This document shows positions 36,440 to 47,656 of a stretch of DNA of 64,000 nt, in pieces; the first letter of the stretch is position 1, and every line of letters starts with the position of its first letter. Under the pieces are notes generated by a model. The model searched no databases, was not told the DNA's origin, and worked only from the letters and a program-made list of their open reading frames with translations. The DNA is taken from positions 49,001-113,000 of the forward strand of contig NW_026729290.1 of assembly GCF_030272615.1 (NCBI RefSeq), in the 5' to 3' direction. The position numbers and the translations under genes are program-made. The stretch comes from Cryptomeria japonica. Lineage: Eukaryota; Streptophyta; Pinopsida; Cupressales; Cupressaceae.

Positions 36440-36705
36440 TTCAATTTCATTTTCAAACGTTTTTGTTTTTGTTTCCATTTCATTTTCAGTTTTTTGTTTG
36501 TGTCGATTTCATTTTCAAACGTTTTTGTTTTTGTTTCCATTTCATTTTCGGTTTTTTGTTTGTGTTGATTTCATTTTCGAACGTTTTTGTTTTTGTTTCC
36601 ATTTCATTTTCGGTTTTTTGTTTGTGTCGATTTCATTTTCGAACGTTTTTGTTTTTGTTTCCATTTCATTTTCGGTTTTTTGTTTGTGTCGATTTCATTT
36701 TGTTA
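36440..36705. repeat. 62-bp tandem repeat, about four copies
   Basis: The marker 'acgtttttgtttttg' recurs at 36457, 36519, 36581 and 36643, i.e. every 62 bp. The unit also contains 'ccatttcattttcggt' and 'tttgtgtcgatttcat'. Because 62 is not a multiple of three, all three plus frames are open and give F/V/S/C-rich spurious ORFs. Confidence 0.95.
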
Positions 36706-36976
36706 ATTATCTAGGTTTGGTTTTGGTTTCTAAATTTGTTGATTACGGTTTAGGGTTAACTGTTCAAAAATATTTTAGATCAAAATCAAGAATTTACAAA
36801 TATAAAAAATAATTTATTTATATGCTACTATTAAAAAAAACTAAAATAATTAAAAAAAAACTAAATAATACACAAAAAAAAAAGAGAAATATACAAGAAA
36901 ATTATGAAATGTGAAAATAGATGACTGAATGTGTACCTGGGATAGTGGTGGAGGCTTGAAGTGGAAACCACAGCAC

Positions 36977-37191
36977 GAGGGCCCGTTTTTGATCTCCTCT
37001 TGTCAACTAACTGTAACGGTGAAAATGAAAAATTATCCAAAAAAAACGATAAAAATAGCATTTCAAAACGGGCCCCCGTTTTGTCCATAAACGGGGGCCC
37101 GTTTTATTTTGCTTCGGCACCCCGTGACCTTTCGGCTCAGGAGGCCGAACCATTAACGGGCCCTCATTTTTTAAAAATGGGGGCCCGTTTT
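36977..37191. repeat. Right cluster of GGGCCC palindromic repeats
   Basis: Five copies of the AACGGGGGCCCGTTT-like motif at about 36978, 37066, 37089, 37155 and 37178, in both orientations. Counterpart of the left cluster at 27917-28031. Confidence 0.85.
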
Positions 37192-37232
37192 GCGGAGTGC
37201 GTTTTCCAACGCATAGACTTCCACGAATTTGT

Positions 37233-37255
37233 GACTCATTAGCTTGCACATACCT
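37233..37255 (-). repeat. Right terminal inverted repeat of the DNA transposon
   Basis: Reverse complement begins AGGTATGTGCAAG and later has ATGAGTC; pairs with 27048-27070. Confidence 0.75.
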
Positions 37256-37259
37256 GTAT
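37256..37259. repeat. Target site duplication GTAT, right copy
   Basis: Identical to 27044-27047; followed by LTR text 'ctctagtttatttagcatc', which continues the Copia LTR. Confidence 0.75.
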
Positions 37260-37409
37260 CTCTAGTTTATTTAGCATCTCAAACAAATAAACCAACCAAA
37301 ACAACTCAGTGCAAACACCAGCTCACCAAACATCTCTTTGCAACACAAAACACCAAAATATGTTGGCATCAATGACAACAACATATCCTAGCAACAACAA
37401 TATCCAGCA
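37256..37409 (-). repeat. 5' LTR of the Copia element, outer end
   Basis: Matches 21280-21433 of the 3' LTR ('cagtgcaaacaccagctcacc', 'atgttggcatcaatgacaac'). The outer boundary at 37409 is the TGCTGGATATTG start on the minus strand. Confidence 0.85.
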
Positions 37410-37899
37410 CTTAGTTACCTTCTCCCATAAATTATTGAATCCTATATGTAGGCATGCACATCTTTAGTGTATAGATAGTAAGCAGGCACCCTTGTAAACT
37501 CTCCATCTTTATCAATCAACATCATGACGTATGGATATGGCTTCAATATTGATTGAGGCTTCAAAGTAGGATCAACAACAATTAGAATTGACATTCCCTA
37601 GACTTACAATTTCCTTTCACGACACAATAAGCTCCTTTTCACACTGATATTTATTAAGCTTTATTCTCACAAGTGATCAAAATAATTGTGACTTTCCATT
37701 ATATTTTTTAAGACGAACAGGCATTAATAACAAGCGTACTTCTTGAAACAACTTTTCCTTTTTACTATATTTTTTGGTAATATCCAAAAATATTCTAAAC
37801 CATTGGAAAATATTTTGCTCCATATTTCAAAGGGGTATAATATTTTTCTTCCAATTCCCTCCTTAGTTTAGTATGCAAATTCAATTTCAAGAGGAAGTA

Positions 37900-38728
37900 G
37901 CACCATCAGCCAATGCTAGAACTTTCTAAATTCTGCTCGATGTGCTCATCATATTTCTTTATTGGCATCTTTTTCATCTTTTCTTTCTTGAAGTTAATAA
38001 CCACCTTCTTTGATGATCTAGAAGACAAACTAGATATGCTTCTATAATCTCTTGTGAAATATCCCACTTTGTTATAGTTTTAGCAAACTAGACTCCTCCT
38101 ATGATGGTTTCCATACCATTCAGTACTTCCACACCTATTAGATGCTTTGTATTCAAATGCTTTATGCCCATATCTATTTTAGGACTAGCATATTCCATGA
38201 AATGATTGTCCAACATTCACATTTTTGTATACATTCCAAATCATCTTAGTCCTACATTCATTTGCCTTATGCCCTATCTTGTTGCATCAATAACATCTTA
38301 TTACATTAGGTTGATTTCTTATCTGACTTCTACATTCACTAGCTCTATGACCATATGTACCTCTTATAAATTGGAGAAGACTTTCGAACATTTTGAACCG
38401 AAGGATCCTTGATCTTTTCTTTTCCTTTAGAACATTCTCCTTCTTCATATCCCAATCCTTCCTTGTCATAAATTTGTTTCTAAGTTCTGAGCACAAAATC
38501 AAGAACTTCGCTTCCACCTTTCAATTTTAGGTCTTAATCAATCTATTCCTTTGCCTCTTTCAACTCCTTTCTTAGCTTATGCACCTCTTTCTTAATCTTA
38601 GTACAACCATTTGTTTTATTATTTAGATTTGTGTCAAGATCATCCATCAAATTTCTTTCCTCATCCAACTTTCTTAAGTGAGAAATCTTGTCTTTATCTT
38701 TCTGCAGTTTAAATCTACTCTTCTCCAA
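37900..38728 (-). pseudogene. gag with coiled coil and multiple degenerate zinc knuckles
   Basis: From 38728 down there is a strongly helical E/K/L/R-rich segment (KLDEERNLMDDLDTN, then VHKLRKELKEAKE). After it come at least four knuckle-like units: YGHRASEC (about 38350), CNKIGHKANEC (about 38285-38250), NRYGHKAFEY (about 38165) and NYNKVGYFTRDY (about 38080). Several Cys or His have been lost and stops separate the units. A basic tail follows (SSKKVVINFKKEKMKK, about 38010). Multiple knuckles recall the 1-5938 and 41950-50322 elements and suggest related Gag types. Confidence 0.65.
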
Positions 38729-38888
38729 ATCTTCTCAAGTTAATCTTAATTCTCCTACAATGTTGACTACACCTTCACATTCATAGTCACTCTATTCTAT
38801 GATATCCATATCACTTAGTTCTTCTTCAAACATAATGCTCAATACTCCAGATCTACTTCAACTAGTTAAGATTACTCAAGAGGAAACT

Positions 38889-38903
38889 AGCTCTAATACC
38901 AAT
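38889..38903 (-). promoter_or_regulatory. Primer-binding site (tRNA-Met type)
   Basis: The minus strand reads ATTGGTATTAGAGCT straight after an LTR end ...CTCAACA. This is close to TGGTATCAGAGC, the initiator-tRNA-Met complement used by most plant LTR elements. Confidence 0.8.
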
Positions 38904-40020
38904 TGTTGAGAATGCATGGGATGTTGAGAGAGGGGCGAATCAACATAACTAAAAACTTTGAACTAGAGACTTAATTTAAGTAGTTAATTTTAGATATGCA
39001 TATAAAAAAAATTTAAACATGAACATCATAAGAACTTCACATAAGAACACCAATATTTAATACCTGGAAAACCTGAATAGGGAAAAGCAACGGTGAGTGT
39101 CAACTCATAAGATAATCCAATATATAGAAATAATTGCAAAAGGGAGCTCATTGTTCCAGACTTGCAGAGCAAGCATAACTACTCATGGTACAAGATATGA
39201 AAGGAGAATTTTGCAAGCTTGAAGATAGTTACTACACTCAAGGCAAGATACAAAAGTACAAATTTCAAAAAAAAGAATTATATATAATGAAGCATCTAAA
39301 TATGCTAATTATAGGTACACTTAAAGTGTAATCTTTGTTCTTACTAAAAAATATAGACCACCACAACTTCTGGATCACTACATCTATATCCACGGATATC
39401 TTTGCATCATTCATATCACCATCCTTATATTAAGACATGCAAAACAATCACTGCAATATTTTGCATTCACCCATACACTTACATTTTCTTCTCTCCACTA
39501 TCCTACATTTGTAGAAATATATACTAAACCAAAATAACCATATCCATCGAGTCAGCCACAAAGGATTGTAACATGTATCCATGCTCCTGACCCAAATAAT
39601 ACAATCAGGCCCATAAGGTGAAAATTATTATCCTTAAATTGGACCAAAACTAAAACCATCCAAAAATCTCTAAACGAAAAAAGAAAAAACTATATCATTA
39701 ACTGATACATGAAAGAGACTTTTGCTAATCACCATTGATAATATTATACAAACACAAGACACTTTTGGATCAACCCACAAACACTCAAAACTATAACATA
39801 GCTTTTGGACCCAATACACAACTTCTGATCAACTTTCGGATCAGAGGGGTTGGAGTCAATGACAAGGTATAAAGGCATATGTTTAACAATGAACTTGTAA
39901 GGATCAAGGAGATGATAGTGAATAAAGAGTAATGATTTGAAAAGAATAACAAGAAAAGTTCATTCCAAAACATAAAAATTGTTGAGTATCATGTAGATGA
40001 ATTTATCAGTGTCACCAACA
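38904..40020 (-). repeat. 5' LTR (about 1.1 kb), outer end tentative
   Basis: The inner end, TGTTGAG on the plus strand at 38904, is fixed by the PBS. The outer end is placed at 40020, where the minus strand begins TGTTGGTGACACTG, because of the TG...CA rule. A TATA-like 'attatatataat' occurs at about 39278-39289. No second LTR is available for comparison. Confidence 0.5.
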
Positions 40021-41235
40021 AAGTTCCATATAGTTTTGCTTCAAATTTTGGGGTTGTCTTTGGTACATCTATCAAGGCCTCGAAAGAATCATTTAGGATA
40101 TAAAATGGATAATATTTAACATATTCACCTTGGAGGTTAGTGGCGATGGAGGATGGAGGATTTTCATCATCTCATATTAGCCAAACTTTGAGATGATGTT
40201 TTTTGCATGAGAAGCATTTTTTGGCTTTAGTCTTTGTTCTTTCTTTTTTCTTTCTTTGTTGATGTTGATAATTTTGAAGAATACATGTGTTGTGAAGGTT
40301 ATATTTTGGAGACAGGTTTGAGATTTGGAATTGAGCTTAATATGGATTTTTGTCAAGCAAGTTTCAAAGTATATGATCAGGAATTATACCCTTTCATGGT
40401 TATTAGACAATGATAGACACCTATCATATCTCCTAGGGATCATTATTGAATAATTCAAGACTTTGTAATTCAAGAGTTCAAGATTGAGAGCTTAAAAATA
40501 CAACTTGAATCTACACCTTTATGAGGGTCAAGAGACAACCTGATGGAGCCCTACTTTGTTCAGGTTTTTCTTCGTCAAGAGAAGATCTTCTAAAAAATAT
40601 GTATTTATATAATGTAATTAGAATGTTTTATTGTGTAAGCCTTAAGGGGGGATCATTAGGGCAAGTTTTAGGATCAATGTAATAAGGGGTGGAATGTTGG
40701 CATATATTAAATTATAAAACCATTTGATATGCATGATTAATGCAATTATTAAAAATACTTTGGTTATCACAACCACATCAAATAATTTGTATAAATTATC
40801 CTTACATCATCAAATATTATATCAAACATTTACCATTATGTATCTTCAAAAAATTATGAAGAAGTTTGACGTTGGGAGCATTTTCCCACTCAACATTTTT
40901 TGACTATTAGAGAGATCAAACATGGCCCCCTTTTGGATGGATTGTGGTTCTAAATGCCTAGTCTAGTCCTCTTAGGATGGAACTAAGTCACAAACAATGA
41001 ACATGGTACTGAGACCATAATTTAAGGCACTATTTGAGTAGAATTGAGAAATCTTAGGGGAAAGAAAGGAGAAACACCAATGTAAGCTTCAAATCAGTAT
41101 GATAGTCTATGATCATATAATTCATGCCACTACAAAGTTATGACAAAATTCAAGCCTTGTGTGATAACTTATACCAAGGGTTCCATATTTTAGGTAACAA
41201 TTGTAAATTAAAAATTTTAATTACTATTTATTTTT
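40021..41235. other. Unassigned, AT-rich
   Basis: No coding sequence or element end that I can support. Confidence 0.35.
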
Positions 41236-41949
41236 GTAATGGTAAAAAATTAGGGTTTCCACCCCAAGAAGGATGAAAACCACTAATTTTTCTTAGGGAC
41301 CAATTACATTCAAAAGAGGGGTGAATTCAATAGATTTGATCACAAATAATGATAAGGACTAAAAACTAATTAGATTCAAGGGTGTGTGAATTTGTTTATA
41401 CCCTCTTTTATCAGTTGAAATGTTCATTTAAGATAAAATATTGAAAAATGAAGATAAATATATTGAAACAATGAGATACATATGTAGCTTTTTTGTATGC
41501 ACATGGATTTCAGTAATATGCATAGATTCAGATCTCATCCTTGAAAAAGCTCAAAAAATATTGAGACCGTGGTGGTGGGTGCCCTAGTCCTACTTTTTTG
41601 TATGTCAAAATAGATTGATTTATCTTTGCAAATAATGTTTATCCTGAAGATCACAACTTCATACTTGTTTCATCGACACAGAAAGAAAGATAAATAGGCT
41701 GGGAATAGGGGCTTTCCTAAGTCAAACCTTGTTTTGGAATCAACCTTGAATGAAATATTGAAAATCCTTGAAATAAATAATGGAAGGGTATGACTCAGAT
41801 CTGTAATGATTGATAATGATGCTTTCTTCTTGAATGTAATCACATATGTTGTATGAAATGGCATGAAAATGAAAAAACCCTAATCACACACACATGCTTG
41901 CAAATGAAATATTTAATGTTTCTCCATAATTTATAAATGAAAAATATGT
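41236..41949 (-). repeat. Distal part of a Gypsy-type 3' LTR
   Basis: Assigned because the element at 41950-50322 separates it from the LTR start at 50756-50328, with TATGT on both sides. The end position is tentative. Confidence 0.4.
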
Positions 41950-44633
41950 TGTTGGCATTGTGTTTTCATTGATGTCAACCGATATAGGATGTTACCGGTA
42001 TCACTAGCACTGATGTCAACTAGTGAACAAGAGGCTGGTGGCATTAGAGTTTAATGTCAACCAAAATAGAAGATGGACCAGATAGGGAGAAGAGCTTATG
42101 TGTTGTCATTGGTGACAACCAGGTGACCATCTTCATGTAGAAGGAAGAACTGACATGTACCGGTATAATTGATGTGCAGTAATGTGACCACTTTGAAAAA
42201 GGGTTGTTGATATGGTGTTGCATATAACCGAGATGAAGAGATTACATGATGAGTATTGGTTATGCTAAAGTGATAGAATACTGTTTGGTTCACATCAACA
42301 CCATAGGAGAAGTAGAAGTATGAGCAGGCCACCAAATTGCTAGTGTAAGAATAACTACTAGGTCTCCCACTGGAAGTAGAATCTTTCCTAGGCTAGGTGA
42401 TAGGTTGACAAAGCATGTTCCCTCTGTGTGTAGGATGACATATGTCATGTGGATGATATATCCTCCCCTCATTAAAGTCACACTTGTACCGACAGAATGA
42501 TTCCCTGAGAAAGGAAGGTGATTGAATGCAGAGACTTGTTGTACAAGTGGAAGAATAAGGAGTTGAGATGGCATGTTTACCATCTTCACAAACTAGATGA
42601 GAGGAGAATCGGTTTGATGGAGAAGAATGCTGGTGAGTCTACAAGAATATACATGGGATACCGAGATACTAAAGGTAGGTTCATGTAGAATAGATGGAGT
42701 GTGATGACTTGGTGTCATCAATGTGTCCCACTTGCAAGAAGGAAAGTATGTTACCCACCGGCAGACACATTTACTAGAATCTGCATTGGTGATAGTTGAC
42801 ATGTTATGTCAACCAGTGAAACTTCAGAGAAGAGACAAGGAAGATAAGGTTCTCAGCTAACAAAGATGGAGCTCATTGAAGGTTGATGACATGGTGTCAT
42901 CAAGAGTGGTTACCAGTATGAAATCCCACTGGTAATATGGACAAGGTGTAGCTGCAGAAGACTCCTACATGATGAGAATGTGCATGTTTTAGATTGACAT
43001 GTCTGAAGACTGATTTGAGTGTTCCACTGAAAGTTCAGCATAGTGCAGACATGGTGAGATAATCGGTAGAGTGTGAGACACCGAAAATATTGTGAAGTGT
43101 AGACACAAGGTTTACATCGGCATATTAGAAAAGGTCATGACAAGAAGGACAACTGGAAAGGTGGTTAGTGTCGGTAGGGCTGGTGAACTAGTATGGGCAT
43201 ACCAGTTATGTGTGTAGTCGGTGACTAAGCTAAACCGATAGAGTAGTGTGAAGATGAGGATACCGATTGTGATGCCACATGAAGTTGAGGTGGTGAATGT
43301 GCAGAGGACGGTGATTTCTGGTGTCAAAAAGGTAGTTTCGATTGGTCCAACATTAATGGTGACTGCGAAGCTGGAGGTAGAGTTACAGAGGTATGTGCCT
43401 CGAGATCCAGGATAGATTGATTGTGCAGATAAGAGTTGGCAAAGGGAATAGCTGATCCATTTATGGTGATTATCTAAGGTGTATCGACAAACTGATTACA
43501 GATCGCCAAAGATGGAAGGCGTCATCAAGAAGGCACGATAATAGCGGAGGTGTATAGTTGACTATCAAGGAGATCAAATCGGGCAAGATCGGATTGGATT
43601 TGGTTTTCTTCAAGGATGATGAGGAAACCCTAACTGCCTAGATTTTGAATTAGCTTTTGGTGGGAAAACTAGGCTATAAATATGCAGGCCAAAGACATAG
43701 TTAAGGTGCTACTGAATAGAAGAATATTGTGTTGCTGCGAAGTGTATTACTTCTTCATGTGAGAGAAAATCAGCCAAGAGCTCAATGAGTATCTGAGAAG
43801 AGAGTGAGAGTGAGGGAGAACCTGGTTGGAGTGTTCAACTGGTAGAAGAGAAAAACCAGTAGTGTCCATACTAGTAGAGCAGTAGAGAAGAGAGTTGCAG
43901 AGAAGGCAGATAGTGAACCAATAGAGTGTAGTACCATTGAAGAGCAGAGCAGTAAGAAGGAGATCTAGAAGAGAAAAAGGAGAGTAGAGGTGAATCAATA
44001 GAGTTTACCAGAAGTGAAACAACAAGAAAAGTGTACCAGTGTAGCAAAGAAGGTATCTCACTAGAAGAGTAAGGTATTTGGAATGGTTACAAGATTCACT
44101 TCTAAAAGGATAACTACTTTTGCAATTGATGTTTTCTTTGTGATCACTGAGTTGTAGCTCAGTGCAAGGGTTGTAGCTCCTTTGGGTTGTAGCCCATAAA
44201 CAAGTTAGGGGTTGGTTCTCCTTGGGTTTGTGCTCCTTGGGTTGGTGCCCTAAATCAGGGGTTGTAGCTCCTTGGGTTGGTGCCCTAAATCAAGGGTTGG
44301 TGCTCCTTGGATTGGTGCCCTAAATCAGGGGTTGTAGCTCCTTGGGTTGGTGCCCTAAACATTGTAACAAATTTTTGATTATGAGTTTGGACTGGACCAG
44401 TAGACTCTAGTAGCATTACTCACCGAGGTTTTTCCCATCTTGGGTTTTCCTCATACATCCTAGTGTTATGTGTTGTCTCTTTGTGAGATTGCATTTGTAT
44501 TTAGTCTCCTCTCTAACTGGTAAGTCTGCATTCAACCAGATGTGTTAATTGGTATGCTCACATTGAATAGTCAATAAGAAAAGTTTGAGAACCACTAATT
44601 CACCCCCCTCTCAGTGGTGCATTGTGTCTAACA
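41950..44633 (+). repeat. 5' LTR (2.7 kb)
   Basis: Starts TGTTGGCATTG and ends TCTAACA before the PBS. TATA-like CTATAAATAT is at about 43674-43683. A block of tandem 'cttgggttggtgccctaaa' units is at 44164-44362, downstream of the TATA box. Confidence 0.92.
44164..44362 (+). repeat. Tandem repeat in LTR ('ggttgtagctccttggg' units)
   Basis: Several units of about 35 bp built from 'ggttgtagctccttggg' and 'ttggtgccctaaa'. The 3' LTR has the same array at about 49858-50048 with a different order of variants, so copy number or order has changed since insertion. Confidence 0.85.
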
Positions 44634-44655
44634 ATTGGTATTAGAGAATAGGTTT
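44634..44655 (+). promoter_or_regulatory. Primer-binding site (tRNA-Met type)
   Basis: ATTGGTATTAGAGAATAGG directly follows the LTR end; close to the initiator-tRNA-Met complement. Confidence 0.8.
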
Positions 44656-44706
44656 CCAGTCAGACAAGCTTTCTCCAGCTTGGGTAGATTTTGGCTTAAG
44701 GACACA

Positions 44707-46530
44707 ATGGTTTGTTTAATGTCAATCCCTACTCCAATGTTTGATAGATCAAACTATTCTATTTAGAGTTGTAGAATGGAAGTCTACCTATCCTCCCTAG
44801 GTTATGATGTACGGATGGAAGTTGTTAATGGTCTCCCTAGGAATGTATGTCCTCCCACTAGCACAGAAGAAGAAAGAAGATGTATATGCAACAAAGAAGC
44901 CATGAAGGCTATATTCAGTGGGTTCACCGGTGATGTCTCCTCATAGGTGGATAGATGAAAAATAGCAAGAAGTCTATGGGTTTGACTGAAGAAGATTTAT
45001 GGAAATGAGCCATGCACTGCTAAATCAGATTATGGAAGTGTGAAGGACAACAATGTAGACACATGTGGAAGTGATGATAGCAGATCGGTCAGTTGTTGCA
45101 GTTCTAATGAAGAGGAAAATCATCTCTTCATGGAACAAGAGATAGAAAGTGATATGCACACATTGGAGTGTGACAAGGTAGATAGATCCCACCAGCAAGA
45201 TGTGTTTGGGGGTGATGATGAAGATGAAGCCAAAGTAAATCTCGAAAGTGAATTGGCTAGTGCACTGGATGAACTGCAAAGGGTTAGAAAGGATTTTAAA
45301 AATTATAAAGATTCAATTCATGATGAATGCAACTAGTTGAGAATATGCCTTGAAGAATCAAATAACAATATCTGCATATTGACATCTCAACTTGAAGAGG
45401 CAAAAGGTTTGACTGGTGAGTTGAAATCAATCTTTGATGATAAGGAGAGAAGATGTAAGGATCTCCAGCTAGAAGTGGAAAAAAAGGACAAAGAGTGTAT
45501 GAAGCTGAAAGAGGAAATGGAGAGCATTGGGAAAGACCTTGATAAATGTAAAAATGAGCTCAAGATAAGGATCTGGTATGATGGTAGTATTGAGGCGTTG
45601 GACAAAATGTTAAGTAAAAAAAACATTCCAAGGATACTGGAGGATTAGGATGTGCTATCGGTGAATGCTCTACAAGTAAGGAGACCTTCCACAAAGATAT
45701 TCAATTTGTCTCCTCAAATGAAAATGACAAATGCCAAACCTTCACAGTCAAAGATACTCCAAGAAAGAAGGTTGACCTGAATTTAACCATTGAAAATATG
45801 AAGAGGAAAGTTGGTGCTGCATGGAGATACAACGCATATTTGAAAGGAAAAGGAAGGATGAGGGAAGATAGTGTTACTAGTAGCATGTATAGGAGAAGAA
45901 TGCCTACCGGTAGAAGACAAATAAATGTTTCTTCTACCAAGATGAGCATGGTAGGAGAAGAGATCGGATGGAAGATCTACAGAGAATGGACAACCCTAGA
46001 TCCATTCCTCGAGAAGAAGAAATAGAGAGGCCAAACCGGTAAAATCACCTCATGTTTGGCAGAACAAATTTGTAAGTTCTTTGGTTATTGCTTTAAATGT
46101 AAATAATTTGGTCATAGGGCAGATGAATGTAAAATGAGGCCTAGGAATAGACAACGTTTTCCTCCTAGGAATAGCATGTTAGATTGTGACAGAATAAATG
46201 CATATGGGCATAAGATATTAGAATGTAGAAACATGCATATGCCCACTCTCGATTATGCTAACAAGAATCCATTTACTGCTCCTAGAAATGGAAATGTTGT
46301 ATGCTATGATTGTAATGAATTTGGCCACATAAATTATGAATACAGGAAGAAGATCTCAACTTCCTATGGCAACCAGTGGAACCATCCTAGTCAACTCAGA
46401 GGCAGTTATAGGACATATGAGAAGCGAAGACCTACATGGAACAAAATGAAAAGTGTTCCTGCACATGCAAGGAATTCAAGGAAACTTGTAACTAGCCAAA
46501 ATGGCATGGTCAAAAAAAAGAAGAGAAAAT
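44707..46530 (+). pseudogene. Copia-type gag with coiled coil and three zinc knuckles
   Basis: From ATG 44707 the text MFDRSNYSI, then SCRMEVYLSSLGYDV and VVNGLP matches the start of plant Copia Gag (UBN2/DUF4219 type), with a stop at codon 20 (probably from Trp). The usual middle of the UBN2 domain is mostly missing. From 45040 there is an acidic region (SCCSSNEEENHLFME), then a helical segment (LESELASALDELQRV) and a coiled coil to 45648. Knuckle-like units follow: CFKCK-FGHRADEC (about 46090), CDRINAYGHKILEC (about 46185) and CYDCNEFGHINYEY (about 46305). Then comes a basic tail ending KKKKRK near 46530. Several stops and frameshifts. No pol follows. Confidence 0.8.
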
Positions 46531-47644
46531 AGGTATGTCAGAAGGCTCCCAAATCATAAGATTGACATGTATATTGTATGTCACTACAACACTATCTGTA
46601 GAGAGAGGACCAATGAGGAGGAGAAGAAGATGATTGCAGATGTGGAAAGGAAAGAATTCAAGCGGACATGGAGGAAGAAGCCTGAAGATAAGAGCATGGA
46701 CTAGAATTATGCATTCATTGCACAAGTGATATCTCCTATGGCATAAAAGAGATGCATGATTCAAGGGGAGTTACATATTGACTATATCTTTCACCCCTTA
46801 GTTGAATATGGATAAGGAAATGAACATGCTATTGTTGGTAAGAGGAAGAAAATATAATGGTAGTATGTGTAGTTACCTTGACTACTCATGGAAGATGGTT
46901 TATTGCTACAGAAGAAACGAATGGTAGAAGAGGAAATTGGAACCGGGAAATAAAGGTAAGAAGGGAAAGTGTCCCAGTAGAGACAAGAGACCGGTATGTG
47001 TAGCATGTTATCGACACAGATGTTGATAAGTGTTGCAGGTTTTGTAAGTCAATGAGTTGAGGGATCATTGCAGTAATTCTAATAGCTAGGATGGACAACG
47101 TTACATCTTAGGTGATATTGAAAAGGAACCAAATGACTTATGGTGGTCCGATAGCTAATCTTATGTTCTTATATCTTAATTGGTCAATAGGTTGGACATG
47201 TGACCTAGTAGTTGGCATTGTGGTCATGATGATAGATGTCACATGTATTGAGGTAAGTATGATTTTGGAATCTAGTAGATGAGAAATGAAGACCAAAGAT
47301 CTGTGGTTCAGGGAGAGTTTAGATCTATATCCTCATATTGATATCAAATATATTGAACCTAGGAGCAGATCAAGTAGATGCTCAAAGAAGGAGAGAGACC
47401 CATGTTAGCTGTTAAGGGTTGTTTGGTACTTGAGATTTCCATCTCAAGTGGTGATGATTGAGATGATTTTGTGCATAATATTCAAAGGGGGAGATGCACC
47501 CGGTAACAAGGGGAGAATGATTCGTGTTAGTGCTTGATAGCTACAAGGAGGGATGTTATCCTGACAATGCCCTTTGCCATTGTTGTCAAATGGGCAGAAA
47601 GATACTATAGTATACCGGATACTACATGTGTTGACATCAATTCC
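46531..47644 (+). other. Internal non-coding tail of the gag-only element
   Basis: Between the gag end and the PPT, a stretch that would hold pol in a full Copia element. Short ORFs without motifs; purine-rich (many 'gaagaag' and 'gagagg'). Confidence 0.6.
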
Positions 47645-47656
47645 AAAGGGGGAGAT
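47645..47656 (+). promoter_or_regulatory. Polypurine tract
   Basis: AAAGGGGGAGAT immediately before the 3' LTR start TGTTTGCATTG. Confidence 0.9.

Larger units (their letters stand above)
34337..36976. other. AT-rich non-coding part of the DNA transposon
   Basis: No gene is supported. It contains a minisatellite at 35501-35735, a 62-bp tandem repeat at 36440-36705 and otherwise AT-rich unique-looking DNA. It includes the upstream region of the minus-strand gene. Confidence 0.5.
27048..37255 (+). mobile_element. 10.2 kb DNA transposon with transposase and accessory gene
   Basis: It interrupts the Copia 5' LTR exactly: text left of 27048 and right of 37255 is continuous with the intact 3' LTR at about 21280. 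The four bases GTAT occur on both sides (27044-27047 and 37256-37259). The ends are imperfect inverted repeats: 17 of 23 positions match, with shared cores GTGCAAG and ATGAGTC. Inside are clusters of a GGGCCC palindrome near both ends, a DDE transposase (+) and an eight-exon gene (-) in convergent array. A 4-bp duplication and these termini do not fit hAT (8 bp), CACTA (3 bp), MULE (8-11 bp), PIF (3 bp) or mariner (TA). Sola is one possible home. The superfamily is undetermined. Confidence 0.85.
16823..37409 (-). mobile_element. Copia LTR retrotransposon, split by two insertions
   Basis: The minus strand from 37409 down reads 5' LTR (37409-37256 plus 27047-~25905), gag, protease, integrase, RT, RNase H, PPT (21446-21434) and 3' LTR (21433-20749 plus 17490-~16823). 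The gag-PR-IN-RT-RH order defines Copia. The LTRs are about 1.3 kb. Removing the inserts at 17491-20748 and 27048-37255 restores LTR pairs that match along their length. The element is dead: many stops, and a deletion joins the 5' LTR to the middle of gag, removing the primer-binding site and the gag N-terminus. Confidence 0.85.
37410..40020 (-). mobile_element. 5' end of another gag-CCHC LTR element
   Basis: The minus strand reads a probable 5' LTR (40020-38904), a primer-binding site (38903-38889), then a gag with coiled coil and degenerate knuckles. It is cut off at 37410, where the Copia element's LTR begins. The Copia element most likely inserted into it. The rest of its body is not recognised on the far side of the Copia element. 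Confidence 0.65.

Noticed and set aside
36386-36812. Phe/Val/Ser/Cys-rich ORFs that look like a membrane protein
   Set aside because: They are three frames of a 62-bp tandem repeat; no conserved domain.
42096-43998. Minus-strand ORFs such as 42335-42096 and 42589-42290, with near copies at 48040-47768 and 48189-47998
   Set aside because: They recur because the LTR is present twice; antisense to the LTR and without a domain, so not genes.
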